A stretch of 64,000 bases of DNA, from assembly GCA_045643885.1 (NCBI GenBank), contig JAZRFY010000026.1, positions 7,169 through 71,168 of the forward strand. Direction: 5' to 3'. The DNA is from RGIG4608 sp045643885 (GTDB lineage: Bacteria > Bacillota > Clostridia > Oscillospirales > CAG-272). A model generated the notes under the pieces. The model saw only the letters and a program-made list of their open reading frames with translations, was not told the origin of the DNA and made no database searches. A program made the translations under genes and the position numbers. Positions 33,248 through 41,838 of the stretch are shown here, in pieces. Positions within the stretch are counted from its first letter, which is position 1, and every line of letters starts with the position of its first letter.

Positions 33248-34315
33248 ATGACTACAGAACTTATTATTGGTATTGCCGCCGTTGCGGTACTCTTGTTGCT
33301 TCTTATCGTTTGTAATATCCGAATCGTTCCCCAGTCTAAGGCTTGGGTTATGGAACGAATCGGCGTTTATTCCAGAACATGGCACACAGGCTTGCACATT
33401 AAGCTTCCTTTCATCGAAAAGGCTGCTAAGAAGGTAGACCTTCGTGAACAGATTTTGGTTTGTGGTGAAGGCTTCAACCATGGTCAGTATCATAAGCATG
33501 AACGCCACAAGGTTGAGTATGCTTCTGTTTCTTCCGGTGTTGATTCTCAGTCATCTGTAGCAGCATCTTCTGTAGCTGCTTCTGGTACTGGTTCTAAGGC
33601 TGTTAACAATTCTGCAAATGGTATGGCTTCTACTAGAGCCAATGCTAGAGCAGAGGGTGCATCTTATAGCGTACTTTCTACAAATATGCACAAGGGTGGC
33701 AATCATTCACCTTATTCACAGCCTGTTATCACTAAGGATAACGTATCTATGGAAATTGATACAGTTGTATTCTATCAGGTAACTGATCCTAAGCTTTATG
33801 CTTACGGTCATGCTAACCCCCTTAAGGCAATTGAACACCTTGTTGCTACATCTCTTCGTAACATCGTTGGTGGCCTTGAGCTTGACGAAACACTTACATC
33901 CAGAGAGTATATCAACTCTAAGATCAGAGTAGTTCTTGACGAAGCTACAGATCCTTGGGGTATTAAGATTACACGTGTTGAGCTTAGAAACATCATCATT
34001 TCCGATGTTGAGCTTGCAGAAGCTATGGAAAAGCAGATGATCGCTGAACGCGAAAAGAGAGCTGCTATTCTTAGAGCAGAAGGTATCAGCCAGGCTGAAA
34101 TCCTTGAGGCACAGGGTAAGGCAGAAGCTATTAGACTTGTTAACGAGTCCAAGCCTTCTCAGGAATTCCTTACAATCCGTGCACTTGAAGCATATGAAGT
34201 TGCTGCTCAGGGTCAGGCTACAAAGATTATCGTTCCTTCAAACCTTCAGTCCCTTGCAGGTCTTGCATTGACAGGCTCTGAAGTATTTAAAGAAGGCGAA
34301 AAGATGGGCGAATAA
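33248..34315 (+). CDS. SPFH/Band 7 (stomatin/paraslipin) protein with a large Ser/Ala/Asn-rich insert
   Basis: A 355-residue membrane-microdomain scaffold. One N-terminal helix (about 4-24) is followed by the Band 7 domain: RIVPQSKAWVMERIGVY, then VDLREQIL (to residue 70), the resumed QPVITKDN at about 158, and AIEHLVATSLRNIVGGLELDE. The C-terminal coiled coil has AMEKQMIAEREKRAAILRAEG. Between residues 71 and 157 about 85 residues of low-complexity Ser, Ala, Asn, Gly and His break the domain where other members have only a short loop. It follows nfeD, so partner roles are expected. The insert is unusual. Confidence 0.88.
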   Translation: MTTELIIGIAAVAVLLLLLIVCNIRIVPQSKAWVMERIGVYSRTWHTGLHIKLPFIEKAAKKVDLREQILVCGEGFNHGQYHKHERHKVEYASVSSGVDSQSSVAASSVAASGTGSKAVNNSANGMASTRANARAEGASYSVLSTNMHKGGNHSPYSQPVITKDNVSMEIDTVVFYQVTDPKLYAYGHANPLKAIEHLVATSLRNIVGGLELDETLTSREYINSKIRVVLDEATDPWGIKITRVELRNIIISDVELAEAMEKQMIAEREKRAAILRAEGISQAEILEAQGKAEAIRLVNESKPSQEFLTIRALEAYEVAAQGQATKIIVPSNLQSLAGLALTGSEVFKEGEKMGE

Positions 34316-34334
34316 TTCGAACTAAAACATTTTG

Positions 34335-34369
34335 AAAGACACAAGTAAAGCTTGTGTCTTTCTTTTTTT
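34335..34369 (+). terminator. Intrinsic terminator after the SPFH gene
   Basis: AAAGACACAAG and CTTGTGTCTTT (34335-34345, 34351-34361) with a five-base loop, then C and a T-run. Confidence 0.9.
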
Positions 34370-34388
34370 ATAATATTTTCCAAACCCT

Positions 34389-34417
34389 TTGACAAATGGC
34401 TATATATATAGTATAAT
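34389..34417 (+). promoter_or_regulatory. Sigma-A type promoter for rsmE
   Basis: TTGACA (34389-34394) and TATAAT (34412-34417), 17-base spacer, with a run of alternating T and A between. Confidence 0.85.
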
Positions 34418-34464
34418 ATTTAAATGTAGAAAAAATCTCAAATCGAGAATGAAAAGGAGCAAAA

Positions 34465-35211
34465 ATGCCTAAGTTTTTTATTAACAAAAATCAAATAGAT
34501 GGAGATATCATAAAGATTGTCGGTGAGGATTCACACCATATTTCACGTTCTTTGAGAATGGCTTGTGGTGAGAAGATTAACGTTACCGATGACGAGGCTT
34601 ATGAATATGAGTGCACACTTGAAACCTTCGGTGAGGGCTTTGTTCTTGCGCGTATTGAGTCCAAGCAAATGTCCAATGCCGAATCTCCCATAAAGGTGCA
34701 TTTGTTTCAAGCATTGCCCAAGGGTGAAAAGCTTGATCTAATCATTCAAAAATCCGTAGAATGTGGAGTTTATGATATAACCCCGTTTGAGAGTGAATAT
34801 TGTATTGCAAAGGCTAAGGGTGATTCCGAAGGCAGAAAGAACGACCGTAGAAGCAAGATAGCTCTTGAGGCTGCAAAGCAGTGTAGAAGAGGAATTATTC
34901 CTAAGGTTAATTCCACTGTAACGTTTGACCAAATGATGGGCAAGGCTTTCCTTTCCGATGCTGTTCTTTTTTGCTATGAAGGAGAAGGCACCGTTGTTAT
35001 GGGAAAAATGCTTAATGAATTAAAAAACACCAAGGAAATCAAAGAGCTTTCAATTATAATAGGAAGTGAAGGGGGCTTTTCACCTGCTGAGGCAGAGAAA
35101 ATGCAAAAAGCCGGTGCCTTTATGATTGGTCTTGGCAAACGCATTTTGAGAGCTGAAACTGCCGCTATAATGGCTTTAAGCTGCCTTGTTTACGAGTTTG
35201 AACTCACTTGA
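34465..35211 (+). CDS. rsmE: 16S rRNA (uracil(1498)-N3)-methyltransferase
   Basis: A 248-residue SPOUT enzyme. The N-terminal PUA-like part reads SHHISRSLRM, and the knotted C-terminal domain carries IIGSEGGFSPAEAEKM and LGKRILRAETAAIMAL, the SAM-binding trefoil. It methylates U1498 in 16S rRNA. In many Firmicutes it follows prmA; here it has its own promoter and is alone. Confidence 0.94.
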   Translation: MPKFFINKNQIDGDIIKIVGEDSHHISRSLRMACGEKINVTDDEAYEYECTLETFGEGFVLARIESKQMSNAESPIKVHLFQALPKGEKLDLIIQKSVECGVYDITPFESEYCIAKAKGDSEGRKNDRRSKIALEAAKQCRRGIIPKVNSTVTFDQMMGKAFLSDAVLFCYEGEGTVVMGKMLNELKNTKEIKELSIIIGSEGGFSPAEAEKMQKAGAFMIGLGKRILRAETAAIMALSCLVYEFELT

Positions 35212-35288
35212 TTGTGCATATTTACAGTGCTTTACACTAAAAAGCACAAAAAAAATTAAAAAAATTAGAGAAAATATCAAAAACCCTA

Positions 35289-35317
35289 TTGAAAAATAAC
35301 AAAAAATGTAGTATGAT
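35289..35317 (+). promoter_or_regulatory. Promoter for the CdaR/PucR-like regulator
   Basis: TTGAAA (35289-35294) and TATGAT (35312-35317), 17-base spacer. Purine-rich A/T bases fill the rest of 35212-35370. Confidence 0.7.
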
Positions 35318-35370
35318 ATAGTATAGTATGTACAAAAAACTAATAATCTTATAAATGTGAGGTTTATTTT

Positions 35371-36456
35371 ATGTCTAACAGATTATTTCAGGGTGTAGTT
35401 CATCAGATGAAGGACGCGGTTGATCGCGTTATCGGTGTCGTTGATGAAAATGGTGTTGTAGTAGCTTGTTCTGAGCTTCCCAAAATCGGTGAAGTAAAGC
35501 AGGGAGTTGCTGAAGAAATTTCTTACACCGCAAAAACATTTACTTTGTTTGGTAATACATATAGCCCTATTTCATCCGGCTCTAAATCCGAGTTCTTCGT
35601 GTTCGTTGAAGGTGAAGATAAGATGGCTGAAAAAATTGCCAAGATTCTTGTTGTATCTTTTGCTAATATTAAGAACCTTTATGATGAAAAATATGATAAG
35701 GGATCTTTCATCAAGAACATCATTCTTGATAACATTCTTCCCAGTGATATTTACATCAAGAGCAAGGAATTGCATTTCAATACCGAAGAGGTAAGAATCG
35801 TATTCCTTATCAAGTTCTATGGCAGAACTGATATGATGCCTTTCGAAATGCTTCAGAATATGTTCCCTGATAAGTCCAAGGACTATGTTATCAGCGTTGG
35901 TGAGCAGGATGTTGTTCTTGTTAAGGACATCAAGCCCGGAACTGAACGTCGCGAAATAGAGAAGATGGCTTCTGGTATCGTTACAACTCTTAATAACGAA
36001 TACTATGCTAAGGTTGCTATCGGTATCTCTACAGTTGTAGATAACATTAAGGACCTTGCAAGAGCTTACAAAGAGGCTCAGGTTGCGCTTGACGTAGGTA
36101 AGGTTTTTGAAACTGAAAAGAATATCATCAGCTATGAAAACCTTGGTATTGGAAGACTTATTTATCAGCTTCCTACAACAATGTGTGAAATGTTCCTCTC
36201 TGAGGTATTTAAGAAGGGTAGCCTCGATTCTCTTGATAGAGAAACTCTCATGACTATCCAGTGCTTCTTTGAGAACAATCTTAACGTTTCCGAAACTTCA
36301 AGAAAGCTTTTTGTACACAGAAATACACTTGTATACAGACTTGAAAAGATTCGCAAGCTCACAGGTCTTGACTTGCGTGAATTCGAGCATGCAATCACAT
36401 TCAAGGTTGCACTCATGGTTCAGAAATATCTCAAGTCCATATCCTCAAAATATTGA
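35371..36456 (+). CDS. CdaR/PucR-family transcription regulator
   Basis: A 361-residue regulator. The N-terminal part (to about 100) resembles a sugar-diacid-recognition-like sensor, with VIGVVDENGVVVACS in a PAS/GAF-type fold. The C-terminus holds a PucR-type helix-turn-helix: FFENNLNVSETSRKLFVHRNTLVYRLEKIRKLTGLDLR split over about 310-350. Relatives control sugar acid, purine or amino-acid catabolism; the effector is unknown. It has its own promoter, and a 28-bp palindrome follows it. Confidence 0.8.
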   Translation: MSNRLFQGVVHQMKDAVDRVIGVVDENGVVVACSELPKIGEVKQGVAEEISYTAKTFTLFGNTYSPISSGSKSEFFVFVEGEDKMAEKIAKILVVSFANIKNLYDEKYDKGSFIKNIILDNILPSDIYIKSKELHFNTEEVRIVFLIKFYGRTDMMPFEMLQNMFPDKSKDYVISVGEQDVVLVKDIKPGTERREIEKMASGIVTTLNNEYYAKVAIGISTVVDNIKDLARAYKEAQVALDVGKVFETEKNIISYENLGIGRLIYQLPTTMCEMFLSEVFKKGSLDSLDRETLMTIQCFFENNLNVSETSRKLFVHRNTLVYRLEKIRKLTGLDLREFEHAITFKVALMVQKYLKSISSKY

Positions 36457-36469
36457 TTTGTACTTGAAT

Positions 36470-36497
36470 TAAGCGAAACGGTATACCGTTTCGCTTA
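36470..36497 (+). repeat. Perfect 28-bp palindrome
   Basis: The two 14-base halves starting TAAGCGAAACGGTA are perfect complements (36470-36497), with no loop bases needed. The sequence that follows, AGTCTCGTTC, is not a T-run. It may be a terminator of weak type or a dimer-protein site ahead of the S41 protease gene. Confidence 0.6.
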
Positions 36498-36545
36498 GTC
36501 TCGTTCATAAAACCATAACCGTTGTTCTATAGGATGGTGAATAAT

Positions 36546-37934
36546 ATGAAAAATAAGATAATAATTTCGATAATTTGCTTAGTTTTGTTAGTTGCAACAG
36601 CTATTGCTGTGGTTGCTTGCACGTTCCCAAATAACAACGAAACTACAAAACCCAATAATAATATCCAGGCACCCGGTGATGACGAAAGAGAACCTATTGA
36701 TTATACAAACTCTCTTTTGTTGATAGATGCTATCTTCAGCAATTATTCAATCTTTGATATCGATTACGAAAAGACTATGCTTGCTGCTATTCGAGGTTAC
36801 GTTGATGCAACCGGAGATAAGTATGCTATGTACTATACTCCCGAGGAGCTTGAAGATTTGTATTCCGAGAATAACGGCGACCTTTACGGCATCGGTGTTC
36901 AGGTAATATTCGATTATGAGGAATATTTCATGGAGATAGTTCTCATAATGCCCGATTCTCCTGCTCAGGGCAAGCTTGAGGTTGGAGATAAGGTAACACA
37001 CATCATTCTTGATGGTGAAAGAATTTCTCTTTCTTCAATCGTTGAAGATTATAAGCAAAAGTATGTAACAATTTATCCCTCCTATACCGAAGAAGAGATA
37101 AATAATGCGGCTTGCTATGATACCTTCCAGTATGCTGTTTCAAAGCTTAAGGGCGCTGAGGGAACTTACACCGAATTCGTTATCGATAGAGACGGCGTTT
37201 CTATGGATATGAAGATTCAGCGCGCAAAGGTTAAAACCGTTTCAGTTACAGGAAAGGTGTCTATCAAGGATAAGACTGTTGGTATAGTTTCTATTTCTCA
37301 GTTCGATCTTACAACGCCCACTCAGTTCAAGGAATGTATGAATACCTTGATAGCAAGTGGATGCAATAAGTTTGTATTTGACGTTAGAAACAATCCCGGT
37401 GGTGATCTTGCGTCAGTTGTTGCCGTTCTTAGCACAATTCTTCAAAAAGGTCAGGTAATCCTTTCAACAAAGGATTCATCCAATCAAGTTGAAATTACTA
37501 AGGTAAAGGCAGTTAACTACGGTTCAACCTCTGATTACGTAACGTGTAACGTTACAGAATCCGAGATCGGTATGTACAGTAAATATAAGATGGTAGTGCT
37601 CGCAAATGAAAATTCCGCAAGTGCAGCTGAACTTTTCACTGCAGCAATGCGTGACCATAACGTAGCTAAGGTAGTTGGTGTAAAAACCTACGGCAAGGGA
37701 AGCGTGCAGAGCATTATTCCTCTCTCATATTACGGTGATAAATACTACGGAGCTATCAAGCTCACAACTAAGCTTTATTTCCCACCATGTGGTGAGGGTT
37801 ATGACGGTGGTATCGGTATTGCTCCTCATTATGCAGTTGAGCTTGAGGGCATTGCTGCAGAAACACATTTCTATAAGCTTACTGAAGAAATTGACAATCA
37901 GCTTCAAAAGGCTGTATCAGTACTCGTTGATTAA
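36546..37934 (+). CDS. S41 C-terminal processing peptidase lipoprotein (CtpA family)
   Basis: A 462-residue serine protease anchored outside the cell. The signal peptide ends at a lipobox-like VVAC (Cys24), followed by an Asn/Thr-rich linker. A PDZ domain spans about 120-220 with LYGIGVQV, and the S41 catalytic domain follows: FDVRNNPGGDLASVVAVL, the Ser in NENSASAAELF (about residue 358) and the Lys in TYGKGSVQS (about 383). The ATG at 36546 is preceded by AGGATGG at nine bases. In spore formers CtpB-like members trigger sigma-K; others trim envelope proteins. Followed by greA. Confidence 0.9.
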   Translation: MKNKIIISIICLVLLVATAIAVVACTFPNNNETTKPNNNIQAPGDDEREPIDYTNSLLLIDAIFSNYSIFDIDYEKTMLAAIRGYVDATGDKYAMYYTPEELEDLYSENNGDLYGIGVQVIFDYEEYFMEIVLIMPDSPAQGKLEVGDKVTHIILDGERISLSSIVEDYKQKYVTIYPSYTEEEINNAACYDTFQYAVSKLKGAEGTYTEFVIDRDGVSMDMKIQRAKVKTVSVTGKVSIKDKTVGIVSISQFDLTTPTQFKECMNTLIASGCNKFVFDVRNNPGGDLASVVAVLSTILQKGQVILSTKDSSNQVEITKVKAVNYGSTSDYVTCNVTESEIGMYSKYKMVVLANENSASAAELFTAAMRDHNVAKVVGVKTYGKGSVQSIIPLSYYGDKYYGAIKLTTKLYFPPCGEGYDGGIGIAPHYAVELEGIAAETHFYKLTEEIDNQLQKAVSVLVD

Positions 37935-37967
37935 TTTGATTTTTATTTATAGATAGGAGATTTTATT

Positions 37968-38450
37968 ATGGCAAAGGCTAAACAGATGTTGTATACAAAA
38001 GAAGGTTTCCAGGCGCTTCAGGACGAACTCAGAGAGCGTCAGACCGTTAAACGTGAAGAAATTAAAGAGGCAATTGCTCTTGCACGTTCTTTCGGTGACC
38101 TTTCCGAAAACTCTGAGTACGATGAAGCAAGAAACGAACAGGCTAAAAATGAATCAAGAATTCTTGAGCTCCAGGCTTTGATCGACAATGCACTTATCGT
38201 TGACGAAACAAAGATCGATTCCAGTGTGATCAGTATCGGTTCAACAGTTAAGGTTTACGACTATGACCTTGAAGAGGAAGTAGAGTATAGCATCGTTGGT
38301 TCTAACGAGGTTGATCCTCTTGCAGGTAAGATTTCCGATCAGTCTCCCATCGGTCACGCATTGATGGGTAAGGCACAGGGCGCTGAATTCAGCGTTGAAA
38401 CACCTGCTGGTACACTTACATTCAAGATTCTTGAAGTATCAAGAAAGTAA
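37968..38450 (+). CDS. greA: Transcription elongation factor GreA
   Basis: A 160-residue factor of normal length. The N-terminal coiled coil (about 10-80) carries the RQTVKREEIKEAIALARSFGDLSENSEYDEA patch split around the acidic tip (D, E near 44-50), and the C-terminal domain has VGSNEVDPLAGKISDQSPIG. It rescues backtracked RNA polymerase. It stands directly before lysS (13 bases), a frequent pair in Clostridia. Confidence 0.96.
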   Translation: MAKAKQMLYTKEGFQALQDELRERQTVKREEIKEAIALARSFGDLSENSEYDEARNEQAKNESRILELQALIDNALIVDETKIDSSVISIGSTVKVYDYDLEEEVEYSIVGSNEVDPLAGKISDQSPIGHALMGKAQGAEFSVETPAGTLTFKILEVSRK

Positions 38451-38463
38451 TTTGGAGGCTATT

Positions 38464-39975
38464 ATGGCAGATATTAATAACATCAATGAAGAAGTAGTCG
38501 TTGACGAAGAGAAGGAATTAAATTCCATACTTCAAATCAGACGTGATAAGCTTGCTGCTCTTAAGGAAGCTGGCAACGACCCCTTCCAGAAGGTTAAGTA
38601 CGATTTTGACACTTATAGCATTGACATCAAAAATAACTTTGATGAATATAACGAAAAGGATGTTAAGATTGCCGGCAGAATTATGAGCCGCCGTGATATG
38701 GGTAAGGCAAACTTTATCGACGTTATGGACGGCAAGGGCAGAATTCAGTGCTACATCCGTATCAATGATATCGGTGAAGAAGCATTCGAACAGTATAAGA
38801 AGTGGGACATCGGTGATATCGTTGGCGTAAGTGGTAAGGTGTTTCTTACACGCCGCGGCGAGATTTCTGTTCACGTTCAGTCCATCGAGCTTCTTGCTAA
38901 GAGCTTGCTTCCTCTTCCTGAAAAGTTCCACGGTCTTCGTGACACAGATCTTCGTTACCGTCAGAGATATGTTGACCTTATTATGAATCCCGAGGTTAAG
39001 GACACATTCGTTAAGCGTAGCCTTATCCTTAAGTATATCAGAGAGTACCTTGATGGCAAGGGCTTCCTTGAGGTAGATACACCTATCCTTGTGCCTCTTG
39101 AAATCGGCGCTAGTGCACGTCCCTTCAAGACTCATCATAACACCCTTGATATGGATATGTATCTCAGAATCGAAACTGAGCTTTATCTTAAGCGCCTTAT
39201 CGTAGGTGGTATGGATAAAGTATATGAGGTAGGCCGTATCTTCAGAAACGAGGGTATGGATACAAAGCATAATCCCGAATTTACATCTATCGAGCTTTAT
39301 CAGGCATTTACTGATTATAAGGGCATGATGGATCTTGTTGAAGAAATGAACAAGATGCTTGCTGAAAAGGTATGTGGCACAACACTTATTACATACCAGG
39401 GCAAGGAAATCGATATGTCCAAGTGGGAAAGACTCACAATGGTTGAGGCTGTTAAGAAGTATGCAGGCGTTGACTACTATGATTGGAAGTCCGATGAAGA
39501 AGCAAGAGCTTGTGCTAAGGAAAAGCACGTTGAAGTTCCTTCAAATGCTACAAAGGGCACAGTACTTGTTGAATTCTTTGATGCATACGTTGAAGAGCAT
39601 CTCATTCAGCCTACATTTATCTACGATTATCCCGTAGAAAACAGCCCTCTTGCTAAGAGAAAGCCCGAGGATCCTGCATTTACTGAAAGATTTGAATACT
39701 TTATCAATGCAACTGAATTTGGCAATGCATTCAGTGAGCTTAATGATCCTATCGATCAGAAGGAACGTTTTGAAAAGCAGGTTGCTGCTAAGAAGAAGGA
39801 CGAGCCTAACTGCAACGCAGAGGTAGACTATGACTACGTAACTGCTCTTGAGTACGGTCTTGCTCCCACAGGTGGTCTTGGCTTTGGTGTTGACCGTCTT
39901 GTAATGCTTCTTACAGACTCTGCATCTATTCGTGACGTATTGTTGTTCCCAACAATGAAGCCCCTTGCAGAATAA
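38464..39975 (+). CDS. lysS: Lysyl-tRNA synthetase, class II
   Basis: A 503-residue synthetase of normal length. The OB-fold anticodon domain (about 55-160) reads VKIAGRIMSRRDMGKANFIDV; motif 2 is FRNEGMDTKHNPEFTSIELYQAF and motif 3 is GGLGFGVDRLVMLLTDS. The ATG at 38464 has GGAGG upstream; a longer frame would overlap greA. No T-box leader precedes it. A strong bidirectional terminator follows. Confidence 0.97.
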   Translation: MADINNINEEVVVDEEKELNSILQIRRDKLAALKEAGNDPFQKVKYDFDTYSIDIKNNFDEYNEKDVKIAGRIMSRRDMGKANFIDVMDGKGRIQCYIRINDIGEEAFEQYKKWDIGDIVGVSGKVFLTRRGEISVHVQSIELLAKSLLPLPEKFHGLRDTDLRYRQRYVDLIMNPEVKDTFVKRSLILKYIREYLDGKGFLEVDTPILVPLEIGASARPFKTHHNTLDMDMYLRIETELYLKRLIVGGMDKVYEVGRIFRNEGMDTKHNPEFTSIELYQAFTDYKGMMDLVEEMNKMLAEKVCGTTLITYQGKEIDMSKWERLTMVEAVKKYAGVDYYDWKSDEEARACAKEKHVEVPSNATKGTVLVEFFDAYVEEHLIQPTFIYDYPVENSPLAKRKPEDPAFTERFEYFINATEFGNAFSELNDPIDQKERFEKQVAAKKKDEPNCNAEVDYDYVTALEYGLAPTGGLGFGVDRLVMLLTDSASIRDVLLFPTMKPLAE

Positions 39976-39984
39976 TTAAAAAAT

Positions 39985-40020
39985 AGAGCCCAGAGAAATT
40001 CTCTGGGCTCTTTTATTATT
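39985..40020 (+). terminator. Bidirectional terminator between lysS and the RND genes
   Basis: AGAGCCCAGAG and CTCTGGGCTCT (39985-39995, 40001-40011) with a five-base loop and T-rich tail, flanked by A-rich sequence. Confidence 0.9.
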
Positions 40021-40023
40021 ATT

Positions 40024-41838
40024 TTATTCAGTGATATTTTCATATCTCTCGTCGTCCTTGAGTATCCACTTGTCAAAGATTACAAGCAATGAGGGAAGTA
40101 CGAAGAGAATGAGAATAATAGCGCAGAAAGCACCAATACTGAGTGTCTGAAGGATTGCAGCAACTGTACCTGTCATAAAGAAACCGCAAACGAATGTTAC
40201 CATAACCATGATCAATGAAGATGTAAGGATAGCATAAGTTGATCTTCTCATTACCTCGGGTAATGTTTCTTCAATGGGGTGAGTTTTTCTGATTTCCTTA
40301 TAATAAGTTGTAAAGAGAATTGCATAGTCAATCATCGTTCCCATAAGGATACACTGAACGAGGATGAGTGCTATAAAGAACATAGGAGAACCTGAAATGG
40401 TCATTACGCTCATCATAGCAAATACCGCGCATTCAATTACGCAAATAAGAAGAACGGATACTGGGATGTTTTTGAAAGTAAGGAATACTACGATAAATAC
40501 CACCAAAGCAGTTACGCAAGTGATGAGAAGGAATTCGCTGTTGAATGTTTGTGAAACCTCATAAGACATTGCAGAATTACCTACAAGATAATAATCTCTT
40601 GCCATGATGGAATCAAGCTTTGTAGTAAGATTCTCATAGAACGCCTTGATTTCGGGGGATTCGGGAACATAATTCAATGTGATAACCATTCTTGAGTGCT
40701 CAGGTCCAACCAATTGAACAATACCGTCTGCCATCTGAACCTTGGCATCATCAAGCTGCTTTGCAACGTCTCCATCGAAGAATGAAGAGAATGATTCGTT
40801 AGAAACGATTGTGTTGCAAATGAACATAAAGAAGTCATACAAAGCAATCTTTTTATCGGAATAGTCAATCGTATTGCTTCTTGACATGATGTAAAGAAGA
40901 GTTACAGTATCCTTGTTAAGCATATCTGCACTAGCGCCACCCATAGAAGAGAACATATCAGCAATATCATCGGGGTAGAGCAATGTGTTTTCTTCAACTG
41001 ATTTAGCAATTGAGATCAAGGATTCAAGCTGTCCTGACTGATCTGTGGGAAGAATACTGCTTACAAGGGGATAAATAGATGAAAGGGTTGAAACAAAATC
41101 GTTAAATGTCATCTTTTCAACGGGTTTAACGTTGAAGAGGAGCTCAATCGTTTCAGAATCCATGCCGATAATATCAGCAGCTGTACCGAATATTGTTCCA
41201 AGTGCATTTGAAGGAGAGATATTGATTATTTGCTTAGCGTAGAATATTATCTTAACAAGGTTTGCATCAACGCCAAACAATTCGCCAATCTCATTTGCAG
41301 AGTATTTTTTACCGTTTGTAAGAGCATCGATGAGATCACCAAGCTGATAAATCTGAGCTTTGCTTTCTTCATCAATCATTGAACTGAACATTTCATTTTC
41401 AAGGAATGCATCGGAAGAGATAAATGAAGCAAAATCAGTGAACGTCATGCCTTGAGCAAGCATTCCGTTTTCATAAATATAAAACAATGTGTTAAGGAAC
41501 ACAATATCGATACCAAGCATTTCAGAAAACTCGGAAGGGGACATTTCAAGGCCCAAAGTGTTTGCGTATGCTTGAATTGAGGTAACGTGCTCATCCTTTT
41601 CAAGATATTCGATGAGCTGAGCGATGCTTTCCTCGTCGTAGTTATTATAAACAATAACAACAGTATCGTCTTGAGGGAATATTTCAGTTACAATACTTTC
41701 TTCTGCATATGTGTATTCAATAATAGTTATGGACTGAAGAATGAACACAGTGATAAACAAAACCAATCCGAAAACAGCGATATATCTTCTGTTTTTATAG
41801 CTAAAACGGCCAATTGATGAAACTATTTTCTCAAACAT
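40024..41838 (-). CDS. MMPL/RND exporter, second half, with repeat-bearing outer domain
   Basis: A 604-residue membrane protein. After one N-terminal helix (about 18-42) comes an extracytoplasmic domain (about 45-400) with four imperfect repeats of the kind LGID-x-x-x-LNTLFY-n-MTFTDFASF (about 104-138, 184-200, 223-248, 292-338), then five or six helices with the MMPL-type IDYAILF motif (about residue 500). The ATG at 41838 has GGAGG eight bases ahead and overlaps the first-half stop by eight bases. Together the two genes make one RND-fold exporter, normally a single protein. Substrate unknown; lipids or peptides are usual for the family. Confidence 0.8.
   Translation of the reverse strand: MFEKIVSSIGRFSYKNRRYIAVFGLVLFITVFILQSITIIEYTYAEESIVTEIFPQDDTVVIVYNNYDEESIAQLIEYLEKDEHVTSIQAYANTLGLEMSPSEFSEMLGIDIVFLNTLFYIYENGMLAQGMTFTDFASFISSDAFLENEMFSSMIDEESKAQIYQLGDLIDALTNGKKYSANEIGELFGVDANLVKIIFYAKQIINISPSNALGTIFGTAADIIGMDSETIELLFNVKPVEKMTFNDFVSTLSSIYPLVSSILPTDQSGQLESLISIAKSVEENTLLYPDDIADMFSSMGGASADMLNKDTVTLLYIMSRSNTIDYSDKKIALYDFFMFICNTIVSNESFSSFFDGDVAKQLDDAKVQMADGIVQLVGPEHSRMVITLNYVPESPEIKAFYENLTTKLDSIMARDYYLVGNSAMSYEVSQTFNSEFLLITCVTALVVFIVVFLTFKNIPVSVLLICVIECAVFAMMSVMTISGSPMFFIALILVQCILMGTMIDYAILFTTYYKEIRKTHPIEETLPEVMRRSTYAILTSSLIMVMVTFVCGFFMTGTVAAILQTLSIGAFCAIILILFVLPSLLVIFDKWILKDDERYENITE

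Noticed and set aside
38440..38470. T-box leader ahead of lysS or thrC
   Set aside because: The spaces before lysS (13 bases) and thrC (8 bases) are far too short for a T-box.
38518..39528. A 336-codon open frame on the minus strand opposite lysS
   Set aside because: It lies wholly antisense to the well-conserved lysyl-tRNA synthetase, has no ribosome site and no recognisable domain; codon bias of lysS explains the absence of stops.
41831..41838. Sequencing frameshift in a single MMPL gene
   Set aside because: A perfect GGAGG at the right distance from the second ATG and a standard eight-base overlap support two genes, though reads should be checked.
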